From contig JACMLY010000004.1 in NCBI GenBank assembly GCA_014379345.1, positions 1-58,249 on the forward strand: DNA of 58,249 nt, given 5' to 3'. The DNA is from Chitinophagaceae bacterium (lineage in GTDB: Bacteria; Bacteroidota; Bacteroidia; Chitinophagales; Chitinophagaceae). The position numbers and the translations under genes were made by a program. This document shows, piece by piece, positions 6,478 through 15,420 of this stretch. Within the stretch, counting starts at the first letter, position 1, and every line of letters starts with the position of its first letter. Below the pieces are notes generated by a model. It was not told where the DNA came from. It searched no databases and worked only from the letters and a program-made list of their open reading frames with translations.

Positions 6478-9393
6478 TTATTCTTCTTTTTGAAAGGAAA
6501 ATTCCAAGAGGTAATTAAATAAATTGGTTTCTGTTGGTATCCGGAATTTTTTTCTCAGTCGGTAGCGGCTTATTTCAACTCCTCTTACAGAAATATTCAT
6601 AAGCTGAGCAATTTCCTTACTCGATAAATTCATTACCAGGTAAGCACAAAGCTTAAGCTCATGGGCACTTAATGTGGGGTGACTTGCTTTGAGCGTTTTC
6701 AGGAAATTGCTATGGACTTTATCAAAATGAGCCGCAAAATGCTCCCAGTCCTTATCCATCTTGTCTTCCTCACCCAGTATGTGAATTAATTTTTTATAGT
6801 CCCCACCTGAATGGGTATCGCCATTTGAGTTTCTTTTTAAGCGAATCAGTTCTTCTTTAATATTTGCCAGGAGCTCGCCTTTTTGCACCAGATGCATAGC
6901 AACAGAGGCCAGCTCAGTGTTTTTATGTTCAATTTCTGATTGCAGCTTTTCGTTTTTCAGCGTAACAATTTCTTTTTCAGACTTTTCTATTTCAAGTTGA
7001 TGTAAATATTGTAATCTTTTTTGGTCCTCCTCATGTTTCTTCTGTTGGGCAAAAAATATTTTCTGTTGTTTGGAATAAGCCAGATAAAGAATAATAAAGG
7101 ATAAGATAAAATACATAATGTAGGCCCAGGACGTTTGATACCAGGGGGGTAGAACCGTAAATGAATAGCTGTTAATGGCTGATTCACTGCCTAAATTGTT
7201 CTTTGCTTTTACCTGAAATTTATAGGTTCCTGCCGGCAGGTTGGTATAATCTTTTTCCGCTTTTTTCGACCATGAGGACCAGTCTTTATCAAATCCCTCC
7301 AGGTAGTAGGCATATAGAACACTATTCTGATGTTCATAAAGGGGTGAAGAGTATTTAAAATTTAAGGAATTCCTGTTATGAGCTATATTAGGCATAGCTT
7401 GCTCTGGTTGATCCCGTACCTGACTTGCCTCTCCATAGTATCCGCCAAATAATAAACTGTCAGTATTTCCCACGGTTTTTACTGATCTTATTTTAACTAT
7501 GATCTTGTACTTGTTTTTTTTATACTTCTCATAGTTTATATGATAAAAGCCTTTCTCAGAGCCTATGAAAATATTAAATTCATTGTATGGATTTATATGT
7601 TCAAAGCCACTCACCATTTTGCCATTTAATTCCGGAAAATAAATAGTTTCCGGCTTAGACCCGGAAAGATCAACCACACCCAGGTTTTTTTCTTCTACGA
7701 ACCAGATATTCCCGGCTGCGTCTTCTTTTAAATGCCTGATATTTCTTTGGCCGAAGAATTCTGTAAAATATCCGGATAGTTCAAAAGAATCTCTTTTTTC
7801 GTTATAGCTGTAAATACCTTTTTCTGTGGTAACAACAATGCGGTTCTTTATTTTAAAGAGATGATTTTTTATGGGCGAAGGCAATCCATTATTATCGGTA
7901 TATAGTTTAATAATGGGATGGCGAGGATCATTAATATCTATTTTATACACTCCCCTGTACGGGTGAGCCAGCCAAAGGGTACTGTTATTATCGATAGCGA
8001 CAAACTGCGAATGTCCGTTAAAACCGGGCACACTCCCTTTTGGATAAAATATATTATTTTCAAATTGAAGAATATCCAATCCAATCTCATTACCCGCTAC
8101 AAGTAACGAAGAAGGCAAAACATTCGATAAAGGCAAAAAAAACATGTACCCATTTCTTTTTTTAATGGGTATTAGTGTGTTATTTTTTATCTGGAACGCG
8201 CCATCATGATGCCCGAGTAATAAACTTCCATTCACTTCAGATAAATTCCAGGCAGAACCCTTTGTTTCCGGTAACGATATAAATTCTCCCGTTGCAAAGC
8301 TAAGATCCTGTTTTTCAGGAAGTGGTACCCAATACACCCCATTTGATGTTCCCAGATATAATTTATTATCAAATCGTATTGAGGTATAGCCTTCACCCTC
8401 ATTTAAGGCTTCCGGGTAGATATGTTTTATTGCATTATTGTAGGCAATAAAATCAATGCCATTATCTAAACCCAGCCAAAGATTATTATCATAATCAAGA
8501 AAAAGGGACAACACATTATTAAGTTGTAACCCTTCCTTTCTGCTCAGACTTTGTATTATTTCTCCCTTTTTATTAATAATATAACAACCGTCGAGATTGG
8601 TGCCTACCGCAATCCTGTCTTCAGTAATAGGAATGGCAGTAAGAATACGTTCTTTTAAAAATGGATTGAATCCCGCAAATTCAAACTTTGAAACTTTATT
8701 GTTGGAAAGGATATAAAAACCGGTGGTGATCGTTGTAAAAAAAGAACTGTCTTTTCCAAGCGGAAAAATAGCCGTAACGCGGTATTCTTCCGGCAAGATA
8801 CTCTCCCTGAGGAAGGGCACCCATAATCCATGTGTGAATTCCAATAACCCGTTTTTAACGTCTTGCGCAATCAGCTGGTTGTTGCTGGATCCCAAAAATT
8901 CCCATTCCGAGGGAGCCGTATAAACGGTTATCGAACCGTTGCTTAATTGGAATATTTTCTCTTTTGTTCTAAAAAATATATCATTTCCATAAGCAACAAT
9001 GTTCCAGATATCAGTAAAAGAATAATTCTTTTCAGAAAGTAAAGGTTTCAGTGACCTAAACGTCAACTTCCCATTTTTAGCAGGAGAAAAGTAGCCAAAG
9101 TCATCCTGGCCACCCGCGTAGATTTTATTGTCTTTTCCTATTGCTATTGACCTTACTATGGTTTTATTTGGAAGTGGGTAGGTAATCCATTGCGTTCCGT
9201 CAAAACTCAGCAGTCCCTCATAGTTGGCAAAATATACAATTCCATTTTTATCCTGTACGATTCCCCGGTTCTGCGTTCCGGCATTATAGGTGCTCCGGGT
9301 GAAGTTAATAATGTCAGGTATTCCAATCGTATTTTGAGAAAACGAAGGAATAAACGGAACTAAAAAAAAGAGTATAACTACAATTTTTTTCAT
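6478..9393 (-). CDS. Membrane-spanning regulator: propeller, Y_Y_Y, TM, LuxR-type HTH
   Basis: 971 residues counted from the ATG at 9393, which begins a clear signal peptide (KKIVVILFFLVPFIPSFS); an open extension to 9540 lacks one and is rejected. Domains: periplasmic beta-propeller of Reg_prop-like repeats (about 25-680), Y_Y_Y/triple-tyrosine domain ending in TYKFQVKAKNNLGSES (about 690-760), one transmembrane helix (about 770-790), a coiled coil rich in Lys/Glu (about 795-860) and a C-terminal LuxR/GerE helix-turn-helix (LSAHELKLCAYLVMNLSSKE). There is no histidine kinase or receiver domain, so a periplasmic ligand signal would be relayed straight to a DNA-binding domain. By analogy with hybrid Sus regulators it should control the adjacent genes; the shared repeat operators are the obvious candidate targets. 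Single half-sites at 9436 and 9490 in its own upstream region suggest autoregulation. Confidence 0.85.
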   Translation of the reverse strand: MKKIVVILFFLVPFIPSFSQNTIGIPDIINFTRSTYNAGTQNRGIVQDKNGIVYFANYEGLLSFDGTQWITYPLPNKTIVRSIAIGKDNKIYAGGQDDFGYFSPAKNGKLTFRSLKPLLSEKNYSFTDIWNIVAYGNDIFFRTKEKIFQLSNGSITVYTAPSEWEFLGSSNNQLIAQDVKNGLLEFTHGLWVPFLRESILPEEYRVTAIFPLGKDSSFFTTITTGFYILSNNKVSKFEFAGFNPFLKERILTAIPITEDRIAVGTNLDGCYIINKKGEIIQSLSRKEGLQLNNVLSLFLDYDNNLWLGLDNGIDFIAYNNAIKHIYPEALNEGEGYTSIRFDNKLYLGTSNGVYWVPLPEKQDLSFATGEFISLPETKGSAWNLSEVNGSLLLGHHDGAFQIKNNTLIPIKKRNGYMFFLPLSNVLPSSLLVAGNEIGLDILQFENNIFYPKGSVPGFNGHSQFVAIDNNSTLWLAHPYRGVYKIDINDPRHPIIKLYTDNNGLPSPIKNHLFKIKNRIVVTTEKGIYSYNEKRDSFELSGYFTEFFGQRNIRHLKEDAAGNIWFVEEKNLGVVDLSGSKPETIYFPELNGKMVSGFEHINPYNEFNIFIGSEKGFYHINYEKYKKNKYKIIVKIRSVKTVGNTDSLLFGGYYGEASQVRDQPEQAMPNIAHNRNSLNFKYSSPLYEHQNSVLYAYYLEGFDKDWSSWSKKAEKDYTNLPAGTYKFQVKAKNNLGSESAINSYSFTVLPPWYQTSWAYIMYFILSFIILYLAYSKQQKIFFAQQKKHEEDQKRLQYLHQLEIEKSEKEIVTLKNEKLQSEIEHKNTELASVAMHLVQKGELLANIKEELIRLKRNSNGDTHSGGDYKKLIHILGEEDKMDKDWEHFAAHFDKVHSNFLKTLKASHPTLSAHELKLCAYLVMNLSSKEIAQLMNISVRGVEISRYRLRKKFRIPTETNLFNYLLEFSFQKEE

Positions 9394-9416
9394 ACAAAAG
9401 GCGCCTAATCGTTGTG

Positions 9417-9499
9417 AAAAGGTATATAAAAATGCTGACGTAGTAATAATTCTCAATAATGCCGTATATAGTAGCTGTAATTGATCTAATGAAGTAGTC
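9417..9499. promoter_or_regulatory. Upstream region of the regulator with single half-sites
   Basis: Two isolated half-sites, TGACGTAG at 9436-9443 and TGAAGTAG at 9490-9497, both on the plus strand and 54 bp apart, i.e. the same long spacing as the paired units but without partners 11 bp away. On the minus strand TACCTTTT (revcomp of 9417-9424) is a near-match to the TAnnTTTG element about 24 bp before the start codon at 9393, so a bound protein at 9436 would overlap the promoter. Confidence 0.4.
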
Positions 9500-9798
9500 G
9501 GAAATGTAACTATAAAACCCTGAGCAGGTAAAGAAACCATAAATGCCCTATTCAGTTTGCAGAATTTAAAATATTCTCAACTCAATTCGCGTAGCGAAAT
9601 CTTTTGAAGCTGCGAAAGCCCTGGTATGAAGAACCTCCTGGAAAAAATTCAACTTTGCTTTCTCTCAAAACGAATGTTAGTTCGCCTGTAATATTGCATG
9701 AAGGGAACCTGTATTGCAAATTTTTTTTTGACCCTTCAATTATTCTGGAGCATGATTTTAACTCTCCAAAATTTGGAATCATATAATTTAAAATTTCA
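9500..9798. other. Spacer without recognised gene
   Basis: AT-rich sequence between the regulator and the operator of the next operon. Short open frames on both strands (for example 9604-9786 plus) have no recognisable features. Confidence 0.4.
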
Positions 9799-9870
9799 TG
9801 ATGTAAAAATGATGTGGCAAAAACACGGCTTTTAAACTCAATTTTTAAATGCGATGTAGTATTGATGTAG
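9799..9870 (+). promoter_or_regulatory. Paired TGAYGTAG operator unit for the PD40/GMC operon
   Basis: Half-sites TGATGTAA 9799, TGATGTGG 9810 (distal pair, degenerate) and CGATGTAG 9852, TGATGTAG 9863 (proximal pair). Period within pairs 11 bp; between pairs 53 bp. The last half-site starts exactly 39 bp before TAGCTTTG (9902). One helical turn between half-sites and five turns between pairs put all four on one DNA face, as expected for cooperative activator binding. Confidence 0.75.
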
Positions 9871-9901
9871 TACAAACGATACAGACATTTAATAACCGGC
9901 C

Positions 9902-9909
9902 TAGCTTTG
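9902..9909 (+). promoter_or_regulatory. -7 promoter element
   Basis: TAGCTTTG fits the Bacteroidota -7 consensus TAnnTTTG, 28 bp before the ATG at 9937. No TTG element is evident at -33; the proximal operator pair ends 32 bp upstream, consistent with activator dependence. Confidence 0.6.
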
Positions 9910-9936
9910 AAGGATTCTAACAGGTAAATCTCATTA

Positions 9937-11487
9937 ATGGAAAATCGAAGCTTGCAACAAAAAATGATCGCCCTTTTAATTGTGTTAAGTGTAAGTATTT
10001 CACTTTTTTCACAAAAAAAATCAATTGGCATTTTTGATGGAAGTGGTGATGTAGGAACAGGTGTAAAAGCCGGGTCGGCTGCTTACCTGCCACGTACCCA
10101 GCAATATGTAATTTCCGGGGCCGGATACAATGTATGGCTCGATCACGATGAATTTCAATTTGTATGGAAGAAGATAAAAGGAGATTTCATTCTTTATACC
10201 CGGGCAGAATTCTTAGGCCCCTGGGTGTCTATCCACAAAAAAGTAGGATGGATGGTACGTAAAAGCCTTGACGGAAATTCTGCACACGTCAATGCAGTAG
10301 AACATGGTGACGGTCTCACTTCCCTGCAATTTCGGAGAACAGCGGGAGCTCAGACAGAAGAACACAAGCTAAAGATGACTCATGCAAACATCCTTCAGCT
10401 GGAGAGAAAAGGCAATCAATATATTATGCGGGCTGCCGTATTTGGGGAGCCTTTTAAAACGGATACGATCACTGGTATTGATCTTGGAGACGAAGTCTAT
10501 GTGGGACTTTTTGTAGGTTCTCATAATTCGGACGTACTTGAAACGGGTGTTTTCAGTAATGTAAGCATCACGATTCCTTTCAATGGCGTGGCCGACCAAA
10601 GAACACAAATGACTTTGGGTAGTAACCTGGAAGTGCTGGAGGTTGCTTCCGGAAAGAGGGAAGTGATTTATCAGGAACCATTTTCTATTCAGGCTCCTAA
10701 CTGGACACCGGATGGAAAAGCATTGATATATAATGATGCTAAAGGTTCCATGTATACTTTTGATCTTGCCACACGAACTCCCAAATTATTAAATACCGGT
10801 AATGTTAAGTCGAACAATAATGATCATGTGCTTTCCTTTGACGGTAAAATCATTGGACTGAGCAGCAGTGTTAGAGAACTTGGTGGATCCATTATTTATA
10901 CCGTACCGGTGACAGGCGGTACACCCAAACAAATTACTCCAAAAGGACCTTCGTATTTGCATGGCTGGTCACCGGATGGGAAAGATCTTGTTTTTTGTGG
11001 ATCCAGGAATGGAGAGTATGATGTATACAAAATCCCGGCTGCTGGCGGAGAAGAAGTCCGTTTAACAGATTCCAAAGGGCTTGATGATGGACCAGAATAT
11101 TCTCCTGACGGTAAATACATTTACTTCAATTCAGTACGATCAGGCGGCATGCAGATCTGGCGTATGAAACCCGACGGTAGTGACCAGGAACAGGTAACCA
11201 GCGATGATTTCCACAACTGGTTTGCGCATATATCACCTGATGGAAAATCTATGGTATTCCTTTCTTTTTTAAAGGAAGAAGTAGAAGCTGGAATTCACCC
11301 CCCTTACAAAAATGTTTATATAAGGCATATGGCTGTAGGTGGGGGCACACCAAAAGTGTTGGGGTATGTATATGGCGGGCAGGGTTCCATCAATACACCC
11401 TCATGGTCTCCCGATAGTAAAAAAATTGCTTTTATCAGTAATACTCTTGCTCCGGTTCGTGCTAATACGATGGCAGGTAGTGAATGA
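9937..11487 (+). CDS. Secreted PD40 (TolB-like propeller) protein, paralog 1
   Basis: 516 residues with a signal peptide ending near SLFSQ. Residues about 28-215 form a jelly-roll/concanavalin-like domain (SIGIFDGSGDVGTG, VGWMVRKSLDG) resembling DUF1349-type lectin domains. Residues about 225-510 form a six-bladed propeller built of PD40 repeats, visible as repeated (S/T)PDGKxxxF motifs (APNWTPDGKALIYND, SWSPDGKDLVF, YSPDGKYIYFNS, ISPDGKSMVFLS). It is clearly paralogous to 15421-16977 along its whole length. Such proteins are often labelled TolB-like, but there is no Tol-Pal context; a carbohydrate-binding or sensing role fits the operon better. First gene of the run 9937-14970 and preceded by an operator unit. 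Confidence 0.8.
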   Translation: MENRSLQQKMIALLIVLSVSISLFSQKKSIGIFDGSGDVGTGVKAGSAAYLPRTQQYVISGAGYNVWLDHDEFQFVWKKIKGDFILYTRAEFLGPWVSIHKKVGWMVRKSLDGNSAHVNAVEHGDGLTSLQFRRTAGAQTEEHKLKMTHANILQLERKGNQYIMRAAVFGEPFKTDTITGIDLGDEVYVGLFVGSHNSDVLETGVFSNVSITIPFNGVADQRTQMTLGSNLEVLEVASGKREVIYQEPFSIQAPNWTPDGKALIYNDAKGSMYTFDLATRTPKLLNTGNVKSNNNDHVLSFDGKIIGLSSSVRELGGSIIYTVPVTGGTPKQITPKGPSYLHGWSPDGKDLVFCGSRNGEYDVYKIPAAGGEEVRLTDSKGLDDGPEYSPDGKYIYFNSVRSGGMQIWRMKPDGSDQEQVTSDDFHNWFAHISPDGKSMVFLSFLKEEVEAGIHPPYKNVYIRHMAVGGGTPKVLGYVYGGQGSINTPSWSPDSKKIAFISNTLAPVRANTMAGSE

Positions 11488-11641
11488 CTTAATATTAATT
11501 ACAAGATCAATGGTGACTTTCTGAAAGAAACGGGTGTACTGGATCATCGAGAGGTGGTTCTGAATACCCTGCAACATATACTATTTATCTGATGCGGAAA
11601 TATTGACCATCTCTGTTTTACTAAAACAAAAATCATAATTA

Positions 11642-12478
11642 ATGAAAACAAGGCGAGAATTTCTAAAAACCTCAGGCGTATTAACAGCTGGTTCTGTTTT
11701 ATGGTCCCAATTTCCGGAGCCGGAAAAGTTTAAAAATATGGGTGTACAGCTCTATACTTTCCGTAAAGAAATGCAGGATGATGCCATAGGCACATTAAAA
11801 AAAATAGCATCGTTGGGGTTGATGCAAATTGAATCGGCAAGAAGTGAAAAAGGGAATTACTATGGCCTATCCCCAAAAGAAATGAAGAAAGTTTGTGCTG
11901 ACCTCGGCATGACGCTGCGCAGCGGCCATGTTCATGTTGATAATAAATTTCAACAAACATTGAATGAAGCTGCAGAAGCAGGACAGGAATACCTGATATG
12001 TTCAACAATGCCAACCAAGGGGCAAACGGTTGACAATTATAAAAAAGTGGCTGAATCTTTTAATAAGACAGGGGAAGCCTGTAAAAAAATGAACCTCAAA
12101 TTCGGATATCATAATCATTCTTATGAATTTGAAAGTGAAAATGGCCAGGTATTATACGATGTTCTATTAAAAAATACAGATGCGGAGCTTGTACATATGG
12201 AATTAGACCTGGGTTGGGTAATTGTTGCTGATAAAAATCCAATGGATTATTTCAAGAATTTTCAGGGACGGTTCCCTCTCTGGCATTTGAAAGATATGAA
12301 TATGGCGAAAAAGGAAAGCACTGAATTCGGCAAAGGAGGTTTAGACATTCTTCAGATGTTGAAACAATCCAAACAATCGGGGATGAAATATTTTTTTGTG
12401 GAGCAGGAAGAGTATGCAAGTACGCCTTTTGAAAGTATGAAGGAGAATATGGATTTTATAGCGAAACTGAAATTGTGA
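11642..12478 (+). CDS. Tat-type sugar phosphate isomerase/epimerase (TIM barrel)
   Basis: 278 residues. The N-terminus KTRREFLKTSG is a twin-arginine signal, followed by the AP-endonuclease-2/xylose isomerase-like TIM barrel. Metal ligand regions are visible: Glu in MQIESAR, His in YHNHSYEF, Glu/Asp in MELDLGW, His in LWHLKDM and Glu in FFVEQEEY. Exported members of this family occur in Bacteroidota next to GMC oxidoreductases and are thought to act on oxidised sugars, for example keto-sugar isomerisation or lyase steps; the substrate cannot be read from the sequence. It follows the PD40 gene after 154 bp and precedes the gluconate dehydrogenase subunit gene by 28 bp, so co-transcription is likely. 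Confidence 0.85.
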   Translation: MKTRREFLKTSGVLTAGSVLWSQFPEPEKFKNMGVQLYTFRKEMQDDAIGTLKKIASLGLMQIESARSEKGNYYGLSPKEMKKVCADLGMTLRSGHVHVDNKFQQTLNEAAEAGQEYLICSTMPTKGQTVDNYKKVAESFNKTGEACKKMNLKFGYHNHSYEFESENGQVLYDVLLKNTDAELVHMELDLGWVIVADKNPMDYFKNFQGRFPLWHLKDMNMAKKESTEFGKGGLDILQMLKQSKQSGMKYFFVEQEEYASTPFESMKENMDFIAKLKL

Positions 12479-12506
12479 AAATCAGGGATCCGAAAATTTC
12501 ATCAAC

Positions 12507-13034
12507 ATGAACAGAAGAACAGCAATACATCATGCTATCCTTATTTCCGCAGGGGCAGTACTCGTTCCTTCCTGTTTGCAACATGACAAAGGTGTTATCG
12601 CATTAAAAAAAATTTCGCTGAACCGTCAGCAGGAACTATTGGTAGAAAGTGTTACTGAAGCAATTATTCCCAAAACAAAAAATTTTATCGGCGCAAAAGA
12701 TCTGAGATCTCATGAATTTGTATTGACAATGGTAGATGATTGTTTAAACCCGGAAGATCAACAGAGATTTAAAGATGGCTTGAAGGCTTTTGATAAATTA
12801 AGTCATGATAAATTTGGCCAGCTGTTTACCAGCTATACAGCAAAACAAAAGCATGAGTTGCTGGTGGATATTGAAAACAAAAAAGATATTCCGGACGACG
12901 CATTGAAATTTTATGAAACGGTAAAACGCTACACGGTGCAAAGCTTTACATCGTCCAGAGAATACATGACTGGTATTAGAAAATATAAAATGGTGCCGGG
13001 CTCTGTTTTTAAGGGTTGCGTTAAGGTAGTCTGA
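12507..13034 (+). CDS. Gluconate 2-dehydrogenase subunit 3 family protein
   Basis: 175 residues. NRRTAIHHAILISAGAVL is a Tat-like signal ending in a lipobox-like VPSC, so the protein is probably an exported lipoprotein. The remainder is helical and matches the Gluconate_2-dh3 family (VTEAIIPKT, AKDLRSHEFV, YETVKRYTVQSF). The family is the small partner of GMC-type membrane sugar dehydrogenases; here the catalytic subunit follows directly (13267). It likely guides export of, and anchors, the signal-less GMC subunit. A 7-bp hairpin (13033-13039 / 13044-13050) overlaps its stop codon without a T-run. Confidence 0.85.
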   Translation: MNRRTAIHHAILISAGAVLVPSCLQHDKGVIALKKISLNRQQELLVESVTEAIIPKTKNFIGAKDLRSHEFVLTMVDDCLNPEDQQRFKDGLKAFDKLSHDKFGQLFTSYTAKQKHELLVDIENKKDIPDDALKFYETVKRYTVQSFTSSREYMTGIRKYKMVPGSVFKGCVKVV

Positions 13035-13266
13035 TCTCTATACAGAGATCGCTGTGGAACGAAAGATTTTTGTTTGATGCAAAGAAATAAAATACAGTAT
13101 CCAAAATCTCCGGGTCTTTGTGCCTTTGTGGCAAAACTGATCAACGACATGTGAGTTTCCAACTAAATTATGGTAGGAAAAGTTTATAAAAGGCAATCCT
13201 TCTGATCAATGCTTACAAATTTAAGATTATAGAGCCGGCTAGGGAACATCTTACAATTATTAAAAT
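13035..13266. repeat. Spacer with common Bacteroidota intergenic repeat
   Basis: The segment TCTTTGTGCCTTTGTGGC (about 13115-13132) is a word found repeatedly between genes in Bacteroidota. No gene or operator is seen, so the GMC gene probably belongs to the upstream transcript. Confidence 0.45.
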
Positions 13267-14970
13267 ATGGCCGATAAAAATACCTTCGATGCAATTGTAA
13301 TTGGGAGTGGAATGAGTGGTGGATGGGCAGCAAAAGAGCTATGTGAAAAAGGATTGAAAACATTATTGCTTGAGCGGGGCCGTGATGTGAAACATATCAA
13401 AGATTATCCAACAAGCAGTATGTTCCCGTGGGAATTTAAACACCGGGGTCAGGTTCCATATGAAATAACCAAAGACAATCCTGTAGTATCACGTTGTTAT
13501 GCCTTTAAAGAAGATGCCATGGATTTTTTTGTAAAGGATACGGAACATCCATATGTGCAGGAGAAACCATTTGACTGGATACGGGGTTACCAGGTAGGCG
13601 GCAAAAGTATTATGTGGGCAAGACAAACACAGCGCTGGAGTGATTTTGATTTTGAAGGCCCTGCCCGAGACGGTTTTGCAGTTGACTGGCCTATTCGTTA
13701 TAAAGAACTTGCACCATGGTATAGTTATGTGGAAAAATTCGCAGGTATCAGTGGTAACAGGGATGGTTTGGACACATTGCCTGACGGAGAATTTTTACCA
13801 CCGTGGGAATTAACCTGTGTAGAAAATCATTTTAAAGAAATGGTTTCAAAAAATTATCGTGATCGTCACGTTATATATGCACGCTGCGCACATTTAACAA
13901 AACCTGAACCCATACATATCGAGCAGGGTCGGGGACAATGCCAGGCGAGAAATTTATGCCAGAGAGGTTGTCCATTCGGCGGCTACTTCAATGCCAATTC
14001 TACCACCATTCCCTGGGCGCAGAAAACGGGCAACTTAACTATGGGCACACATGCAATCGTTCATTCTGTTATTTATGATGAGGAAAAAAAGAAAGCGACA
14101 GGTGTTCGTGTCATTGATGCCAATACCAAACAAGGCACTGAATATTTCGCAGCTGTAATTTTTGTAAATGCAGGAGCCATCAATACCAATCTGATTTTAC
14201 TGAATTCAATATCGAAACATTTTCCCAATGGCTTGGGTAATGAAAATGGATTGATGGGAAAATATTTTGCCTTTCATAATTACCGCGCGAGGATTACAGC
14301 AAAGTATGAAGGTATGCTTGATAGCAAAACAGAAGGCAGCCGCGCCAGTGGCGCTTATATTCCACGCTTTCGAAATGTAAGAAAACAGGAAACGGATTTT
14401 CTGCGGGGTTATGCTACTACATTTAATGCAAACCGGGGTAGGGGTAGTAGAAATGCAGAAGGAAGGTTTGGAGAAGAATTAAAAACGACATTGATGGATA
14501 CGTCTGCGCCAATGGGCCCCTGGAATATTGGTTCGCAATGTATGGGCGAAACTATTCCGAAAGAGACCAATTTTGTGAATTTACATAACGATCAGAAAGA
14601 TACATGGGGAATGCCATTAATCAATATCTCCGCTGTGTTTGATGATAATGATGAAAAAATAATAAAAGATTTCATGGAGCAATATACAGAAATGTACACG
14701 CGGGCAGGATTTACTGAAATAAAAACATCGGATAGCAAACAGGCTCCTGGTCTTGATATACATGAAATGGGTGGAGTACGCATGGGGAAGGACCCTAAAA
14801 CATCTTTACTTAACGGGTGGAACCAGATGCATGCTTGCAAAAATGTATTTGTGACAGATGGCGCCTGCATGACATCCACGTCTACGCAGAATCCATCGCT
14901 TACTTATATGGCATTGGCCGCAAGGGCGGCGAATTATGCCGTGGAAATATTGAAAAGACGGGAGATATAG
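13267..14970 (+). CDS. GMC oxidoreductase (sugar dehydrogenase catalytic subunit)
   Basis: 567 residues. FAD-dependent glucose-methanol-choline family. N-terminal Rossmann motif VIGSGMSGGWAAKELCEKG with the following ERG acidic residue; a substrate domain in the middle with a Cys-rich stretch (CQARNLCQRGCPFGG, about 227-242) typical of the gluconate/fructose-dehydrogenase branch; C-terminal active site His in LDIHEMGGVRMG (about 499) and Asn in STQNPSLTY (about 542). It has no signal peptide, in line with co-export with the Tat-type small subunit encoded just upstream. Likely oxidises sugars or glycosides in the periplasm, possibly to 3-keto forms, which would feed the isomerase at 11642. Electron acceptor not visible (no cytochrome subunit in the window). 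Confidence 0.9.
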   Translation: MADKNTFDAIVIGSGMSGGWAAKELCEKGLKTLLLERGRDVKHIKDYPTSSMFPWEFKHRGQVPYEITKDNPVVSRCYAFKEDAMDFFVKDTEHPYVQEKPFDWIRGYQVGGKSIMWARQTQRWSDFDFEGPARDGFAVDWPIRYKELAPWYSYVEKFAGISGNRDGLDTLPDGEFLPPWELTCVENHFKEMVSKNYRDRHVIYARCAHLTKPEPIHIEQGRGQCQARNLCQRGCPFGGYFNANSTTIPWAQKTGNLTMGTHAIVHSVIYDEEKKKATGVRVIDANTKQGTEYFAAVIFVNAGAINTNLILLNSISKHFPNGLGNENGLMGKYFAFHNYRARITAKYEGMLDSKTEGSRASGAYIPRFRNVRKQETDFLRGYATTFNANRGRGSRNAEGRFGEELKTTLMDTSAPMGPWNIGSQCMGETIPKETNFVNLHNDQKDTWGMPLINISAVFDDNDEKIIKDFMEQYTEMYTRAGFTEIKTSDSKQAPGLDIHEMGGVRMGKDPKTSLLNGWNQMHACKNVFVTDGACMTSTSTQNPSLTYMALAARAANYAVEILKRREI

Positions 14971-15148
14971 GCACCCGGTCAATAAAGACAATTTTAGAAT
15001 TTCATTCCTCGTCTACGATTAATATAAAGAAGAGACGGTGGCGTGCAGTCAACAGGCGCATATTTTTGCTGGTGTTTACTTTGATATTTACCGGGCGTCT
15101 TACGTATATCATGCAAAATTTATGAGTCTGGTTTGATTGAGAGAATAC
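14971..15148. other. Spacer, no gene seen
   Basis: Follows the GMC gene; no terminator hairpin or RNA gene recognised before the operator at 15149. Confidence 0.4.
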
Positions 15149-15220
15149 TGACGTATAGAAGATGTGGCAGAATCAGGCTCTTTCAGAAATTTTTATCTGT
15201 GTGATGTAGTATTGACGTAG
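15149..15220 (+). promoter_or_regulatory. Paired TGAYGTAG operator unit for PD40 paralog 2
   Basis: Half-sites TGACGTAT 15149 and AGATGTGG 15160 (distal, degenerate), then TGATGTAG 15202 and TGACGTAG 15213 (proximal). Period 11 bp within pairs, 53 bp between pairs, and the last half-site starts exactly 39 bp before TATTTTTGC (15252), reproducing the layout at 9799-9909. Confidence 0.75.
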
Positions 15221-15251
15221 CAAGATTTTATAAGCTCTGTGCTATCCGCTT

Positions 15252-15260
15252 TATTTTTGC
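15252..15260 (+). promoter_or_regulatory. -7 promoter element
   Basis: TATTTTTGC is a perfect TAnnTTTGC. It predicts a leader of about 155 bases before the ATG at 15421. No -33 TTG at the usual distance. Confidence 0.65.
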
Positions 15261-15420
15261 ATGATATAATCATTCTTTCATAGATATAGCATTTGGATCT
15301 AATTATACTTCCACTTGTAGCAAGTTTGAAAAGAGTAAGCCGCCTCGTAATCTGTACATAGTCTTATTATACTAAAGTGATTTCCTGAAATTTTGTATCA
15401 GAATATATAAATGCGCCATT

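Noticed and set aside
9604..9786. 60-codon plus-strand frame before the PD40 operon
   Set aside because: Ends just before the operator, composition AT-driven, no motif.
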